A stretch of DNA of 64,000 nucleotides from an uncultured Spirochaetia bacterium (GTDB lineage Bacteria > Spirochaetota > Spirochaetia > SZUA-6 > Bin103): assembly GCA_958296075.1 (NCBI GenBank), contig CATQHW010000001.1, positions 310,001 to 374,000 on the forward strand, in the 5' to 3' direction. Shown here piece after piece: positions 16,365 to 25,459 of the stretch; position 1 is the first letter of the stretch; each line of letters starts with the position of its first letter. The position numbers and the translations under genes were made by a program. The notes under the pieces are model-generated. The model worked only from the letters and a program-made list of their open reading frames with translations, did not search any database and had not been told where the DNA came from.

Positions 16365-17666
16365 ATGAACGCCCCGTTGCAACTCAACCTGTCCTGCGGG
16401 CAGACCGACCTCCACCCGGCCGCGCGCGAAGCGTTGGGCCAACCCCTGCCCAATCCGATCTACTACCCGCCCTTCTACGACGTCGAGGGCGACTGCGTGG
16501 CGATGCTGCGCGATATCCTGCGCACGGGCGGCGACGTGCTGCTGCCGGTCGGCTCGGCGACCTACGGCGAGGAGGCGGCGTTCAACACGTTCCTGGAGCG
16601 CGGCGATGCCTGCGTGACGGTCAACACCGGGATGTTCGGGCAGGTGCTGACCGATCTGGTCACCGTCGTCGGCGCGACCGCCGCGCAGGTCAAGCTGCCG
16701 CCCGGCACCGCGATCACCGTCGACCGGGCGCGGCAGGCGCTTCGCGACCGCCCGGACGCCAAGATGTTCGCCGTAGTCCATCTGGAGACCACGGCGGGCA
16801 CGGTCAACCCGGTACGCGAGATCGGCGCGATGATCCGCGATGAGTTCCCGCACGTCCTCTATCTGGTCGACGCCGTATCGTCCCTCACCTCCGAACCGCT
16901 GCGCATCGACGATTGGGGCATCGACGTCTGCTGCACCAGCAGCCAGAAATGCGTCAACGCTCCCCAGGGGATCGCCATCGTGGCCGTGGGGCCGCGCGCC
17001 TGGCAGGCCGCCGAGCGACGATCGAGCCCGATTCCCGGCCTGTGCCTCGACTTGGTGACCTGGAGGCTCTGGCATCGCGGCGTGCGGCAGGCGAGGGATG
17101 CGGCCCGCGGCGAGCCGGCGGCCGAACCGTCCGCGAACGGCGATTCGGCCCAGGATCGCGAAGCCGTCGATACGTCGGTGACCGCCTACAAGGCCGCGCA
17201 CGGCCCATCGCAGTCGTACTCGCTGCTGCTGGCGCTGCGGGGAGCGCTGCGCGAGATCGTGCAGGAAGGCCCCGAGCGGGTGATCGCCCGCCACGCCGCC
17301 GCCGGCCGGGCGCTGCGCGCCGGCGTGCGCGCCATGGGGCTGCGGGTCCTGGCCGACGAACGGATCGCCGCGTCCTGTTCGACCTGCGTGGTCATGCCGG
17401 GCGACTCATTCCCGACGCAGGAGTACATGCAGACCGTGTGGCGCGAGCACGGCATCGCCACCGCCGGCGGTTCCCAGGCGGTCGGCGAGATGGGCTATGC
17501 CGGCAGCCGCGTCGGCCTGATGGGCTTCGTCGCCACCCTCGACTCGGTGCGCGCCCTGCTGACCGCGATGGAGCAGGTGCTGCCGCGCTACGGCGTAACG
17601 GTGACGCCCGGTGTCGCGGTGCACGCCGCCGAGGCGGCGGCCGCTTCCCTCGCCGCCTCCGCCTGA
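16365..17666 (+). CDS. PLP-dependent aminotransferase, class V (serine-pyruvate/alanine-glyoxylate type)
   Basis: A 433-residue fold-type I PLP enzyme. The sequence VLLPVGSATYGEEAAF binds the cofactor phosphate, YLVDAVSSLT contains the PLP-nitrogen Asp, and CTSSQKCVNAPQG contains the Lys that forms the Schiff base. A later GSQAVGEMGYAGSRVGLMG matches the C-terminal region of alanine-glyoxylate aminotransferases. An insertion rich in Ala/Arg/Glu sits around residues 240-270. It probably interconverts alanine, serine or glycine with glyoxylate or pyruvate. Start ATG 16365 is chosen because it fits the family; the frame is open upstream into the preceding gene. Directly followed by a class I aminotransferase gene. 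Confidence 0.8.
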   Translation: MNAPLQLNLSCGQTDLHPAAREALGQPLPNPIYYPPFYDVEGDCVAMLRDILRTGGDVLLPVGSATYGEEAAFNTFLERGDACVTVNTGMFGQVLTDLVTVVGATAAQVKLPPGTAITVDRARQALRDRPDAKMFAVVHLETTAGTVNPVREIGAMIRDEFPHVLYLVDAVSSLTSEPLRIDDWGIDVCCTSSQKCVNAPQGIAIVAVGPRAWQAAERRSSPIPGLCLDLVTWRLWHRGVRQARDAARGEPAAEPSANGDSAQDREAVDTSVTAYKAAHGPSQSYSLLLALRGALREIVQEGPERVIARHAAAGRALRAGVRAMGLRVLADERIAASCSTCVVMPGDSFPTQEYMQTVWREHGIATAGGSQAVGEMGYAGSRVGLMGFVATLDSVRALLTAMEQVLPRYGVTVTPGVAVHAAEAAAASLAASA

Positions 17667-17683
17667 GGCAAGCGAGCCGCTCC

Positions 17684-18868
17684 CTGCGATCGGTCAATCC
17701 TCGGGTCGAGGCGGTACCGCGCTCCGGTATCCGCGCCATACTCGACTTGGCGCAACGGCCCGGCGTCGTCCACCTGGAGATCGGCCAGCCCGACTTCCCC
17801 ACGCCCGCGCACATAGCCGCCGCCGCCGCCCGCGCCGCCGAGGCCGGCAAGACCGGCTACACGCCGAACGCCGGCCTGCCCGAGCTGCGCGAGGCGCTCC
17901 GCGTCATGCTGCGGGAAGAGAACGGGGTGGCCGTCACGACCGAGCAGATCATCGTCACCATCGGCGCGATGGGCGCCCTGTACGCCAGCCAGCAGAGCGT
18001 GCTGGAGCCGGGCGACCAACTCCTCGTGCCAGACCCCGGCTATCCCAACTACCGGATGGCCGCCGAGCTGTGCGGCGCGGAAGCGGTGCCCTACCCGCTC
18101 GTCGCCGCCGACGGCTACCAACCGGACCTCGACGCGTTGGCAGCCGCCGTGTCGCCGCGCACGAAGGCGATCATGGTCGCCAGCCCGTCGAACCCGACCG
18201 GGACCGTCCTGCGCCGCGACCGGTTGGAACGGATCGTCGAGCTTGCCGAACGCCACGATCTCTATCTGATCTCCGACGAGTGCTACGAAAAGATCGTCTT
18301 CGACGGCCGGCACGTCAGCCCCGCCGGCCTCGGCGCCGGCGATCGCTGCTTCACGGTCGGCAGCTTCTCCAAGAGTTATGCGATGACCGGCTGGCGCATC
18401 GGCTACGTCGCCTGCCCGAAACCGATCGCGCCGCTGCTGGTGAAGCTGCAGGAGGCGACCGTGGCGTGCGCTCCCGTACTCTCCCAGCACGCGGCGCTGG
18501 CGGCGCTCGCCGGGCCGCAGGACTGCGTCGCCGGCATGGTCGGCGCCTACCGCGAACGGCGCGACCTGGCGTGCGACCTGCTCGAACGAGCCGGCCTCTG
18601 CCGCTATCGGCCGGAAGGAGCCTTCTACCTGCTGGTCGACCTGCCGGGACGGGTCGAGGACACCTACGCCTACGCCCGCCGCCTGCTCCGGCAGGCCGAC
18701 GTAGCGGTCGCCCCCGGCGAGACGTTCGGCGCCGGCGGCCAAGGCCGCGTGCGCATCTCCCTCGCCACCGCCCCGGATCAACTCCGCGAAGGCCTGCGGC
18801 GCCTCATCGCCTTCGCCGCCGTCCGTCCCGCCGCGCCGATTGAAGCGCAACCGACGAGTAGCGCATGA
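17684..18868 (+). CDS. PLP-dependent aminotransferase, class I (aspartate aminotransferase type)
   Basis: About 394 residues of a fold-type I aminotransferase. Motifs are VVHLEIGQPDFPTP, GYTPNAGLPELREAL, SPSNPTGTV, LISDECYEKIVF and SFSKSYAMTGWRIGY with the PLP Lys, which is the full set for the aspartate/aromatic group. No ATG, GTG or TTG lies between the stop of the previous gene (17666) and the conserved N-terminal segment VEAVPRSGIR. The coordinates use CTG at 17684 as a working start, and CTG at 17663 is another option. The frame is open far upstream in the preceding gene, so an unusual start, a frameshift link to the upstream enzyme, or a sequence error must be considered. Confidence 0.75.
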   Translation: MRSVNPRVEAVPRSGIRAILDLAQRPGVVHLEIGQPDFPTPAHIAAAAARAAEAGKTGYTPNAGLPELREALRVMLREENGVAVTTEQIIVTIGAMGALYASQQSVLEPGDQLLVPDPGYPNYRMAAELCGAEAVPYPLVAADGYQPDLDALAAAVSPRTKAIMVASPSNPTGTVLRRDRLERIVELAERHDLYLISDECYEKIVFDGRHVSPAGLGAGDRCFTVGSFSKSYAMTGWRIGYVACPKPIAPLLVKLQEATVACAPVLSQHAALAALAGPQDCVAGMVGAYRERRDLACDLLERAGLCRYRPEGAFYLLVDLPGRVEDTYAYARRLLRQADVAVAPGETFGAGGQGRVRISLATAPDQLREGLRRLIAFAAVRPAAPIEAQPTSSA

Positions 18869-18928
18869 TAGTCACCAGAGCGTTCTCTGTGCGACGACAG
18901 TATCATCGGCAACGCCCGCGCTACGGAC

Positions 18929-19207
18929 TTGAACGACGATGACCTTGCTCATGCCCGCAGCAGTCCGTCACGACCTATCTGGGTTCAGTGCCATATTGAA
19001 ATCGCCTCGCGCGCGACTCACTGCCTATTCGACGAAATCGATAGCATCATAGATGAATACGCACGGGGCCGATGCGATTTCAATGATCGTGTGCTTATGG
19101 ACCTGTGCAGGCGGGAGCGCTTGACACTTGTAACCGACGACGCGGACTTTCGAGGTAATGACATTACGATCCTGACCGCCAATCGGTCCGTTCTATGCGA
19201 TAGGTAG
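18929..19207 (+). pseudogene. Fragment of a PIN-domain toxin-like gene
   Basis: The C-terminal 35 residues look like the end of a PIN-domain RNase: CDFNDRVLMDLC, then LTLVTDDADF with the conserved acidic residues, then ITILTANR. The first half shows no PIN N-terminal motif (no YLDTN-type start), and the upstream 60 bases do not supply it in any frame. So this is probably a decayed toxin gene of which only the end remains, next to a restriction-modification locus. A divergent intact protein cannot be excluded. Confidence 0.4.
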
Positions 19208-19224
19208 ACGTCCGTGAGCACACG

Positions 19225-20844
19225 ATGCAGGGCCGATATTACCGGAGGGTGCGAAACCGAGACTTCGAGGCAAATCCGATGGCTCTGAAACTCGCGGATG
19301 CCATCTCACGTCAGCCGGTTCTGGACGGAATCGAACCGCGCAATCGGACCTGCGTCGAGGACCGGCATTCCAAACTATCGGCGAGCCGTTCGCAAAAGAA
19401 CTCGGGCTCCTACTATACGCCGGCGCCGGTCGTTTCGACGCTCGCAAGCTGGGCGGTGCGTGCCGAGACGGACCGCCTGCTCGACCCGTCCTGCGGCGAC
19501 GGTCGATTCATCGCCTGCCATCGAAACAGCGTCGGAATCGAGCGGGATGTCCAGGCTATGCAGATCGCCAAGCGCCGAGCCCCCCATGCGCAGACGTACG
19601 CAGCCGATTTCTTTACCTGGGCGACGGACACCGGCGAGCGATTCGATTGCGCGGCAGGCAATCCACCGTTTATCCGATACCAGACCTTCAGCGGACCGGC
19701 GCGCGCCGGAGCCCTGCGGCTCTGCGCGTCCCTCGGCGCTCCGTTCTCCGGGCTTACTTCGTCATGGGCACCGTTTCTGGTCGTGACGGCAAGCCTTCTG
19801 AAGCCTGGCGGCCGCATGGCGTTCGTCGTCCCTGCTGAAATAGGCCATGCGCCGTACGCGGCTCCGTTGCTCGACTACCTGGCCTCCCACTTCGACGTAG
19901 TGCAGATCATCGCCATTCGCGACAAGCTCTTCCCTGAACTGTCCGAAGACTGTTGGCTCCTCTACGCTGACAGATTCGGCGGCGCTACCGGGGAGGTTCA
20001 ATTGTCCATCCTCGACAAGTTCACGCCGTCACGCCGACCTCCCGACCAGGGGACCCAGGCGCCGCTGAGCGAATGGCGCGATGTCTGGAATCGTCGATTG
20101 AGGCCCTTCCTGCTCTCCCGGGATGCACGCGCGCTGTATCAGGAGACGGTCAGCCATTCGGGAACGAGGCGATTCGGCACGATCGCGTCCGTGGGAATCG
20201 GCTATGTCAGCGGCGCCAACGATTTCTTCCATCTGCGGCCGTCGGAAGTGGAGCGCTGGCGAATTCCAACCGGATTCCTCCATCCGACCGTCCGCACAAG
20301 CCGCATGCTGCCGCCGCTCCGCCTGACTGAGAAGTCGATAGATCGTTGGCGTCACCACGACGAACCAGTGCTGCTTCTGCGGATCAGAAAGGACGACGAC
20401 CTGCCCAAGAGCGTCCGTCGGTATCTCGATACTGAAGCCGGTAGAGCCGCCAGAACCGCATTCAAATGCCGCACGAGAACTCCCTGGTATTCCATTCCTG
20501 ACGTCCGAGTTCCCGATTTCTTTCTTACATACATGTCAGGGCGAGCACCGAATCTCGTGCGCAACTCATCGACCGCTTCATGCACCAACGCCGTACACGG
20601 GGTTCACCTGCACGACAAGACCAGAGCGCGTCAGCTCATCCGAAGTTGGTACACATCTTTCGTCCGACTGAGCTGCGAGATCGAGGGGCACCCCCTCGGC
20701 GGCGGCATGCTCAAACTGGAGCCACGGGAAGCGACACGGGTCGTGCTTCCGGATGCTTCTCTGCTGCCCGTTTTGTCCGGTCCGGAAATCGAAGATGCCC
20801 TGGCGACGTCGCGCACCTGGAGGCATTATGCCACTCCCGGATGA
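19225..20844 (+). CDS. N6-adenine DNA methyltransferase (gamma class, Eco57I-like)
   Basis: A 539-residue adenine methyltransferase. After a short N-terminal extension it has GSYYTPAPVV (61-70), SAM motif I LLDPSCGDGRF (85-95) and the catalytic motif GNPPFIRYQ (NPPF at 146-149), followed by VVTASLLKPGGRMAFVVPAE. The order SAM motif, then catalytic motif, defines the gamma class. The C-terminal half would carry the target-recognition domain. Start is ATG 19225; ATG 19279, with GAGG about 9 bases upstream, is an alternative and may be better. Its 3' end overlaps by 17 bases the start of a decayed endonuclease gene. Motifs are complete, so I expect an active orphan methyltransferase. Confidence 0.8.
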   Translation: MQGRYYRRVRNRDFEANPMALKLADAISRQPVLDGIEPRNRTCVEDRHSKLSASRSQKNSGSYYTPAPVVSTLASWAVRAETDRLLDPSCGDGRFIACHRNSVGIERDVQAMQIAKRRAPHAQTYAADFFTWATDTGERFDCAAGNPPFIRYQTFSGPARAGALRLCASLGAPFSGLTSSWAPFLVVTASLLKPGGRMAFVVPAEIGHAPYAAPLLDYLASHFDVVQIIAIRDKLFPELSEDCWLLYADRFGGATGEVQLSILDKFTPSRRPPDQGTQAPLSEWRDVWNRRLRPFLLSRDARALYQETVSHSGTRRFGTIASVGIGYVSGANDFFHLRPSEVERWRIPTGFLHPTVRTSRMLPPLRLTEKSIDRWRHHDEPVLLLRIRKDDDLPKSVRRYLDTEAGRAARTAFKCRTRTPWYSIPDVRVPDFFLTYMSGRAPNLVRNSSTASCTNAVHGVHLHDKTRARQLIRSWYTSFVRLSCEIEGHPLGGGMLKLEPREATRVVLPDASLLPVLSGPEIEDALATSRTWRHYATPG

Positions 20845-21481
20845 TGATCACGTACGGCGCCGGCGAACCTGCGAATGGATCACCCGCACGGAAGCGCTTC
20901 GCCACTTCGCGACGTACGAAGGTCCCACGCAGAGCCAACAGCACATCAAACCCCTCCACTGGTACGTTGCATGCCGCCTCGTCCTCGAAGGGGAATTCCA
21001 TCCCGACGAACTGATCCCCCGCCCCCCCGTTCTCGGTGACCAACCGGCGCGGTGGTCACTTTCTTCACTACTCGCCGGAGACAGCGACCGGCTCCGAAGC
21101 CACGCTTCTGGGTGGTTTGAAGACCAAGAACGTGGACATCGTCATAGACAAACCGGGAGTAGGTCCCGTCCGCGTTGGGAGCTCTCACCGGTCGCGACGG
21201 CATTCGCTCCGACCCAAGCCGATACGAGGCCGATCGCGCTCACGATGGTCGATGTGCAGGGCGACCGGGCTGGAGAGGTGATCGATACGTTCCCATCGAG
21301 TAGTTCACTCCAGATGGAACCATTCTTCGGCTTCCTCTACAGGCAGTACGACGAACGAAACGTCGTCAGCGCACCGGACTTGGCGACGCGAAACCGCAGG
21401 ATCGCATGGTCCCCGGACTCTCCTGCACTCACCGTGGATCTGCGCGGAAATGTGGACTACGACTTTCGCATCTCGGGATGA
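20828..21481 (+). pseudogene. Cognate restriction endonuclease gene, frameshifted and internally deleted
   Basis: The gene begins at ATG 20828 inside the methyltransferase. It reads normally through HIKPLHWYVACRLVLEG and ELIPRPP. A run of seven C at 21012-21018 then shifts the frame. The neighbouring frame continues with FSVTNRRGGHFLHYSPETA, GSEATLLGGLKTKNVDIVI and DKPGVGPV, which is good protein sequence. After that the first frame resumes at TRPIALTMVDVQGD and runs to the stop at 21481. Comparison with my memory of this family suggests that more than 100 residues are missing between the two parts. One +1 slip in a homopolymer could be a sequencing error; the internal loss could not. The endonuclease is almost certainly inactive. 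Confidence 0.6.
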
Positions 21482-21587
21482 CGTTTCCGCGGCGATATAC
21501 CGGTCGGCGCGTCACATCATCCCGTCACGAACACTCCTTGTGGATACGCTTAATGCGTTCCGCCATCGCAATCCCCTCCTCTCGTCC

Positions 21588-23417
21588 TCACTCTTGATGT
21601 GTCCACGAATGCGGGTCAACTCCATACGGACGGGCCTGAGTTTTGAACATGCGAGCGTAGAGCCCGCCGGCCATCATCAGCGACGCGTGGTCGCCACGTT
21701 CCACCACGTTACCGCAATCCATCACCACTATCTCGTCAACGAAACGTGTCAGCCCCAGACGGTGGCTGACGATCAAGGCGGTGCGACCGGCAATCCAACC
21801 GCGCACCCGCTCCCAGATGTCGCCTTCCGCAGCCGGGTCAACGCCGTACGTAGGTTCGTCCAGAACGATGAGCGCAGCCTCCGACCGGTAGAACGCGCGC
21901 GCCAGCGCAAGCCGTTGCCACTCCCCTCCGGACAGGTCCTGGCCACCCGCAAGCTCCTTGGATAAGGGCGTGCGCCAGCCTGCCGGAAGGCGCTCGATGC
22001 GCGCGTCGATGCCACTCTGCCCGGCGGCGGCGCGGACACCGTCCAGATCCTCGTCGGAGGCGCCAACATTGCCGAACCACACGTTGTCGAACGCGCTGAC
22101 CGGAAAGCGACTGTGATCCTGCATAAGCGCCGCAACGCTCGCCCGCCAACCGTCGACCGGAATCTCGGGCAGAGGCCGGCCGTTCCAACTCACTGTGCCG
22201 GCGTCCGGGTCGTACAATCGGCACGCCAGCTTCACGAGCGTGGTCTTGCCCGAGCCGTTGGCACCGACCAGCGCAACGGACCGACCCTGAGAAACGCCAA
22301 AGCTCACCCGCTGCACCGCGTTCACCTCCGAGCCTGGATAGCAAAACGTCACGTCTTCGAACGTCAGCCCCGAGGTCGACTCAGAACGTGCCGCCGGTGG
22401 CCGGTCGCGCAGCCCATCGTCCATATCCCGCACGTCCTGAATCGCCCGCACCCGAAATCCCTGAGCACGAAGCTCGACGAACGACGAAATCAACATGAAA
22501 AGGCCGCGACGAAATTGAAACACCGCTCCGATGTAGAGCGCCAGATCGCCGGCCGACATCATCCCACGCATTCCCTGCCGGACGACGTAGAAAAACGCTG
22601 CGCTCACGCCCGCTGCGGACAACAGCGACCACAGCAGCACCGTGCGTCGCCCTTGGGCTCTGAGGCGAATGATCTGGTGCATCGCGCCGTAAACCAGCGT
22701 CTGCCATCGCTCCATCAGAAGCCCTCCGATCCCCAACAAACGCGTCTCCTTGGCATAGTCGAATGTCACCAGCATCCGCTCATGGGCGTCAACCTGCTTC
22801 TCTGTCTCCGCCTGAGCCACCTTGAGAGACCAAGTCCGATCTTCCAACCTGTTCTGTACGTACATCGATGGACCGATCGCCGCGACGATGATCAACGGCA
22901 CCCACCAGGCCAGAGTAGCCGTGAGTGCCGCCAACGGCACTACCATAAGCACGCCGATGAGCACCTCATTCATCAGCTTCCCGAAGTAATCGATGCTGGG
23001 TATGGCCGCGACGGCAAGGTGCAACCGGCTGGCAAACTCCGGCGTCTCGAACGGCCGGATACCGCGCAACTTCCCTATATCGCGCAAGATGCGACGCTTG
23101 GTCGCCCCGACCACTTTGTCCCGAAACGTACTCGATGAAAAGAAAACGAGATGCTCTACCGCGTCGATTATCGTATTCAATATCACGAAGCTGCCGATGG
23201 CCACGCTCAGGACCGTCGGTGAACCCAGCAGTTCCGCCAAACCGACGCCCTGCGAAGAAGCGGTAATGCCGTCGATCAACAGCTTCTGAATGAACAACAC
23301 GACAGCGGGCGCCGCGCCGCCCACCGCGTTCAGCACGAACAGCCGCGTGAACGCACCAGGCGCTTGGCGAATCGCCAAGCCAAACCCCTGTGCAATGCTG
23401 CGCAGTTCTTGCTTCAT
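21588..23417 (-). CDS. ABC exporter, fused permease and ATPase (half-transporter B)
   Basis: A 609-residue half-transporter with about six membrane segments in the first 320 residues and a C-terminal nucleotide-binding domain. The ATPase has Walker A VGANGSGKTT, signature LSGGEWQRLALARAF, Walker B LIVLDEPTYGVD and the switch His in VSHRLG. The start ATG overlaps the stop of the upstream exporter gene by four bases (ATGA at 23414-23417). The two are thus co-translated and very likely form a heterodimer that exports a lipid, peptide or drug. The ATPase halves of the two genes are practically identical in DNA, while the membrane halves are only clearly similar. No obvious substrate gene is nearby. 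Confidence 0.85.
   Translation of the reverse strand: MKQELRSIAQGFGLAIRQAPGAFTRLFVLNAVGGAAPAVVLFIQKLLIDGITASSQGVGLAELLGSPTVLSVAIGSFVILNTIIDAVEHLVFFSSSTFRDKVVGATKRRILRDIGKLRGIRPFETPEFASRLHLAVAAIPSIDYFGKLMNEVLIGVLMVVPLAALTATLAWWVPLIIVAAIGPSMYVQNRLEDRTWSLKVAQAETEKQVDAHERMLVTFDYAKETRLLGIGGLLMERWQTLVYGAMHQIIRLRAQGRRTVLLWSLLSAAGVSAAFFYVVRQGMRGMMSAGDLALYIGAVFQFRRGLFMLISSFVELRAQGFRVRAIQDVRDMDDGLRDRPPAARSESTSGLTFEDVTFCYPGSEVNAVQRVSFGVSQGRSVALVGANGSGKTTLVKLACRLYDPDAGTVSWNGRPLPEIPVDGWRASVAALMQDHSRFPVSAFDNVWFGNVGASDEDLDGVRAAAGQSGIDARIERLPAGWRTPLSKELAGGQDLSGGEWQRLALARAFYRSEAALIVLDEPTYGVDPAAEGDIWERVRGWIAGRTALIVSHRLGLTRFVDEIVVMDCGNVVERGDHASLMMAGGLYARMFKTQARPYGVDPHSWTHQE
21625..22424 (-). repeat. 800-bp direct repeat, copy 1 (ATPase half of exporter B)
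   Basis: This segment is the same as 23439-24238, shifted by 1814 bases, with only a handful of single-base differences by eye (for example at 21633, 21643, 21953 and 22325). It starts near the C-terminus of the ATPase domain and stops abruptly at the border to the membrane domain (22424), beyond which the two genes differ strongly. Confidence 0.85.
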
Positions 23418-25234
23418 GGACGGTCACCAAGCGGGCGATACGGACGAGCCTGAGTTTCGAACATGCGAGCGTAGAGCCCGCCGGCCATCATCAGCGACGC
23501 GTGGTCGCCACGTTCCACCACGTTACCGCAATCCATCACCACTATCTCGTCAACGAAACGTGTCAGCCCCAGACGGTGGCTGACGATCAAGGCGGTGCGA
23601 CCGGCAATCCAACCGCGCACCCGCTCCCAGATGTCGCCTTCCGCAGCCGGGTCAACGCCGTACGTAGGTTCGTCCAGAACGATGAGCGCAGCCTCCGACC
23701 GGTAGAACGCGCGCGCCAGCGCAAGCCGTTGCCACTCCCCTCCGGACAGGTCCTGGCCGCCCGCAAGCTCCTTGGATAAGGGCGTGCGCCAGCCTGCCGG
23801 AAGGCGCTCGATGCGCGCGTCGATGCCACTCTGCCCGGCGGCGGCGCGGACACCGTCCAGATCCTCGTCGGAGGCGCCAACATTGCCGAACCACACGTTG
23901 TCGAACGCGCTGACCGGAAAGCGACTGTGATCCTGCATAAGCGCCGCAACGCTCGCCCGCCAACCGTCGACCGGAATCTCGGGCAGAGGCCGGCCGTTCC
24001 AACTCACTGTGCCGGCGTCCGGGTCGTACAATCGGCACGCCAGCTTCACGAGCGTGGTCTTGCCCGAGCCGTTGGCACCGACCAGCGCAACGGACCGACC
24101 CTGAGAAACGCCAAAGCTCACCCGTTGCACCGCGTTCACCTCCGAGCCTGGATAGCAAAACGTCACGTCTTCGAACGTCAGCCCCGAGGTCGACTCAGAA
24201 CGTGCCGCCGGTGGCCGGTCGCGCAACCCATCGTCCATTGTCAACACATCTTCGATCGCCTGAATACGCAGTCCCTGCGCAAACATATTAACGATACACC
24301 CCAAGACGTGCTGAAGCGAACGCCTGAGTTGAAACACCGTTCCGATGTAAAGCGCCAGATCGCCAGCCGAAAGCTCACCGCGCAGCCCCTGCTGCACGAC
24401 AAACAAAAAAGTTGCGCTAACGCCCGCCGCCGACACGACCGACCAGACCAGCACCTTCCTTTGGCTACGAGCTCTCAGCCCAAGAACCTTACTCAACGCT
24501 TCACCGAAGGCGCTCTGCCACCGGCTCTGCAATATCTCGCTGATGCCCAGCAGCCGCGTCTCTTTGGCATGATCCTGCATCGTCATCATCCGCTCATAAG
24601 CATCCATCCGCTTCGCGGTCTCAGACTGCGCTTCTTTGAGTGACCAAGCCCGACTCTCGATCCCGTACTGCACAAACGCCGAAGGCAGGGCGACCGCGAT
24701 GGTGACGAGGGGCACCCACCAACCCAACGTCGCGCAGATCGCGATTAGCGGCACCGACCCTAGAATCCCAAACAACGTATAGTGTAGTGCGTTGCCGAAA
24801 TAGTCTATGCTCGGAATCGCGTCGACGGCCAGCTTCAACCGACTCGCGAACTTGGGGGTCTCAAACAACGCAACCCCCCGTACCTTCTCCAAATGTGCCT
24901 GAACAAGACGCTTAGCGCCCGTCAAAATCTTGTCGCAAAACGTGCTAGCCTCAAATTGGACAATCTGTTCCACTCCATCCAACACCAAGTCTAACGCCAC
25001 AAACGCTGCACCGGCCACGATCAGTTTCCACGGCGAGCCTAAGAGCGCTTTCAGTCCCCCTCCTACCTCTCCAAAGTCTGCGATCAAATCGATTACGATT
25101 TTCTGAACATAAAGCATCGAAGCCGGTGCCAATCCTCCAACCATATTCAGCAAAACCAGTCTAACCAGCGCACCGGGAGCCTCTCGCCCAGCCAACATAA
25201 ACCCGCGGGCTACGCTACGGATTTCTTGGGTCAC
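23414..25234 (-). CDS. ABC exporter, fused permease and ATPase (half-transporter A)
   Basis: A 606-residue half-transporter with the same layout as its downstream partner. The membrane domain begins TQEIRSVARGFMLAGREAP and is homologous to, but clearly diverged from, that of the partner (RSIAQGFGLAIRQAP). The ATPase domain carries the same Walker A, LSGGEWQRL signature and DEPTYGVD motif. The start is GTG at 25234. The membrane half is noticeably more A+T-rich than the ATPase half, which fits an ATPase part overwritten by its neighbour's sequence. The first gene of the exporter operon; a 33-codon gene fragment lies 15 bases upstream. Confidence 0.85.
   Translation of the reverse strand: MTQEIRSVARGFMLAGREAPGALVRLVLLNMVGGLAPASMLYVQKIVIDLIADFGEVGGGLKALLGSPWKLIVAGAAFVALDLVLDGVEQIVQFEASTFCDKILTGAKRLVQAHLEKVRGVALFETPKFASRLKLAVDAIPSIDYFGNALHYTLFGILGSVPLIAICATLGWWVPLVTIAVALPSAFVQYGIESRAWSLKEAQSETAKRMDAYERMMTMQDHAKETRLLGISEILQSRWQSAFGEALSKVLGLRARSQRKVLVWSVVSAAGVSATFLFVVQQGLRGELSAGDLALYIGTVFQLRRSLQHVLGCIVNMFAQGLRIQAIEDVLTMDDGLRDRPPAARSESTSGLTFEDVTFCYPGSEVNAVQRVSFGVSQGRSVALVGANGSGKTTLVKLACRLYDPDAGTVSWNGRPLPEIPVDGWRASVAALMQDHSRFPVSAFDNVWFGNVGASDEDLDGVRAAAGQSGIDARIERLPAGWRTPLSKELAGGQDLSGGEWQRLALARAFYRSEAALIVLDEPTYGVDPAAEGDIWERVRGWIAGRTALIVSHRLGLTRFVDEIVVMDCGNVVERGDHASLMMAGGLYARMFETQARPYRPLGDRP
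23439..24238 (-). repeat. 800-bp direct repeat, copy 2 (ATPase half of exporter A)
   Basis: Partner of 21625-22424. The identity ends at 24238, in the linker between membrane and ATPase domains. The high identity of one domain, compared with strong divergence of the other, points to gene conversion between the two genes and not to a recent whole-gene duplication. Confidence 0.85.
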
Positions 25235-25249
25235 GTTTGCTCTCGCACT

Positions 25250-25348
25250 CTACGTCGCTTCTCGCGCATCAAACAGATCCACCAGGGAATCGGTGGCCTC
25301 ATCGCCGAGCTTGGCCCGTAATTCCTGCGGCACGGAGATCACTGCCAT
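25250..25348 (-). pseudogene. Truncated small gene, LA_3696/DUF1640-like N-terminus
   Basis: A 33-codon reading frame from ATG 25348: MAVISVPQELRAKLGDEATD, then SLVDLFDAREAT and a stop. The opening matches the N-terminus I recall for DUF1640-like coiled-coil proteins (VP..LREKLG.EA...LV.L), which are normally 100-200 residues long. The coiled-coil part is missing, so I regard it as a truncated relic. It lies 15 bases upstream of the exporter operon on the same strand. Confidence 0.4.
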
Positions 25349-25459
25349 GGCGGTTCACCTTATGGTCGCCGCAGACACGTCAAACGGGATGTCTCCGGCA
25401 GGACTACCGGTAGGTGTCTCGTCGAAGTCCGACGCTGTAGCCGCCGCCGACGACGCCGC

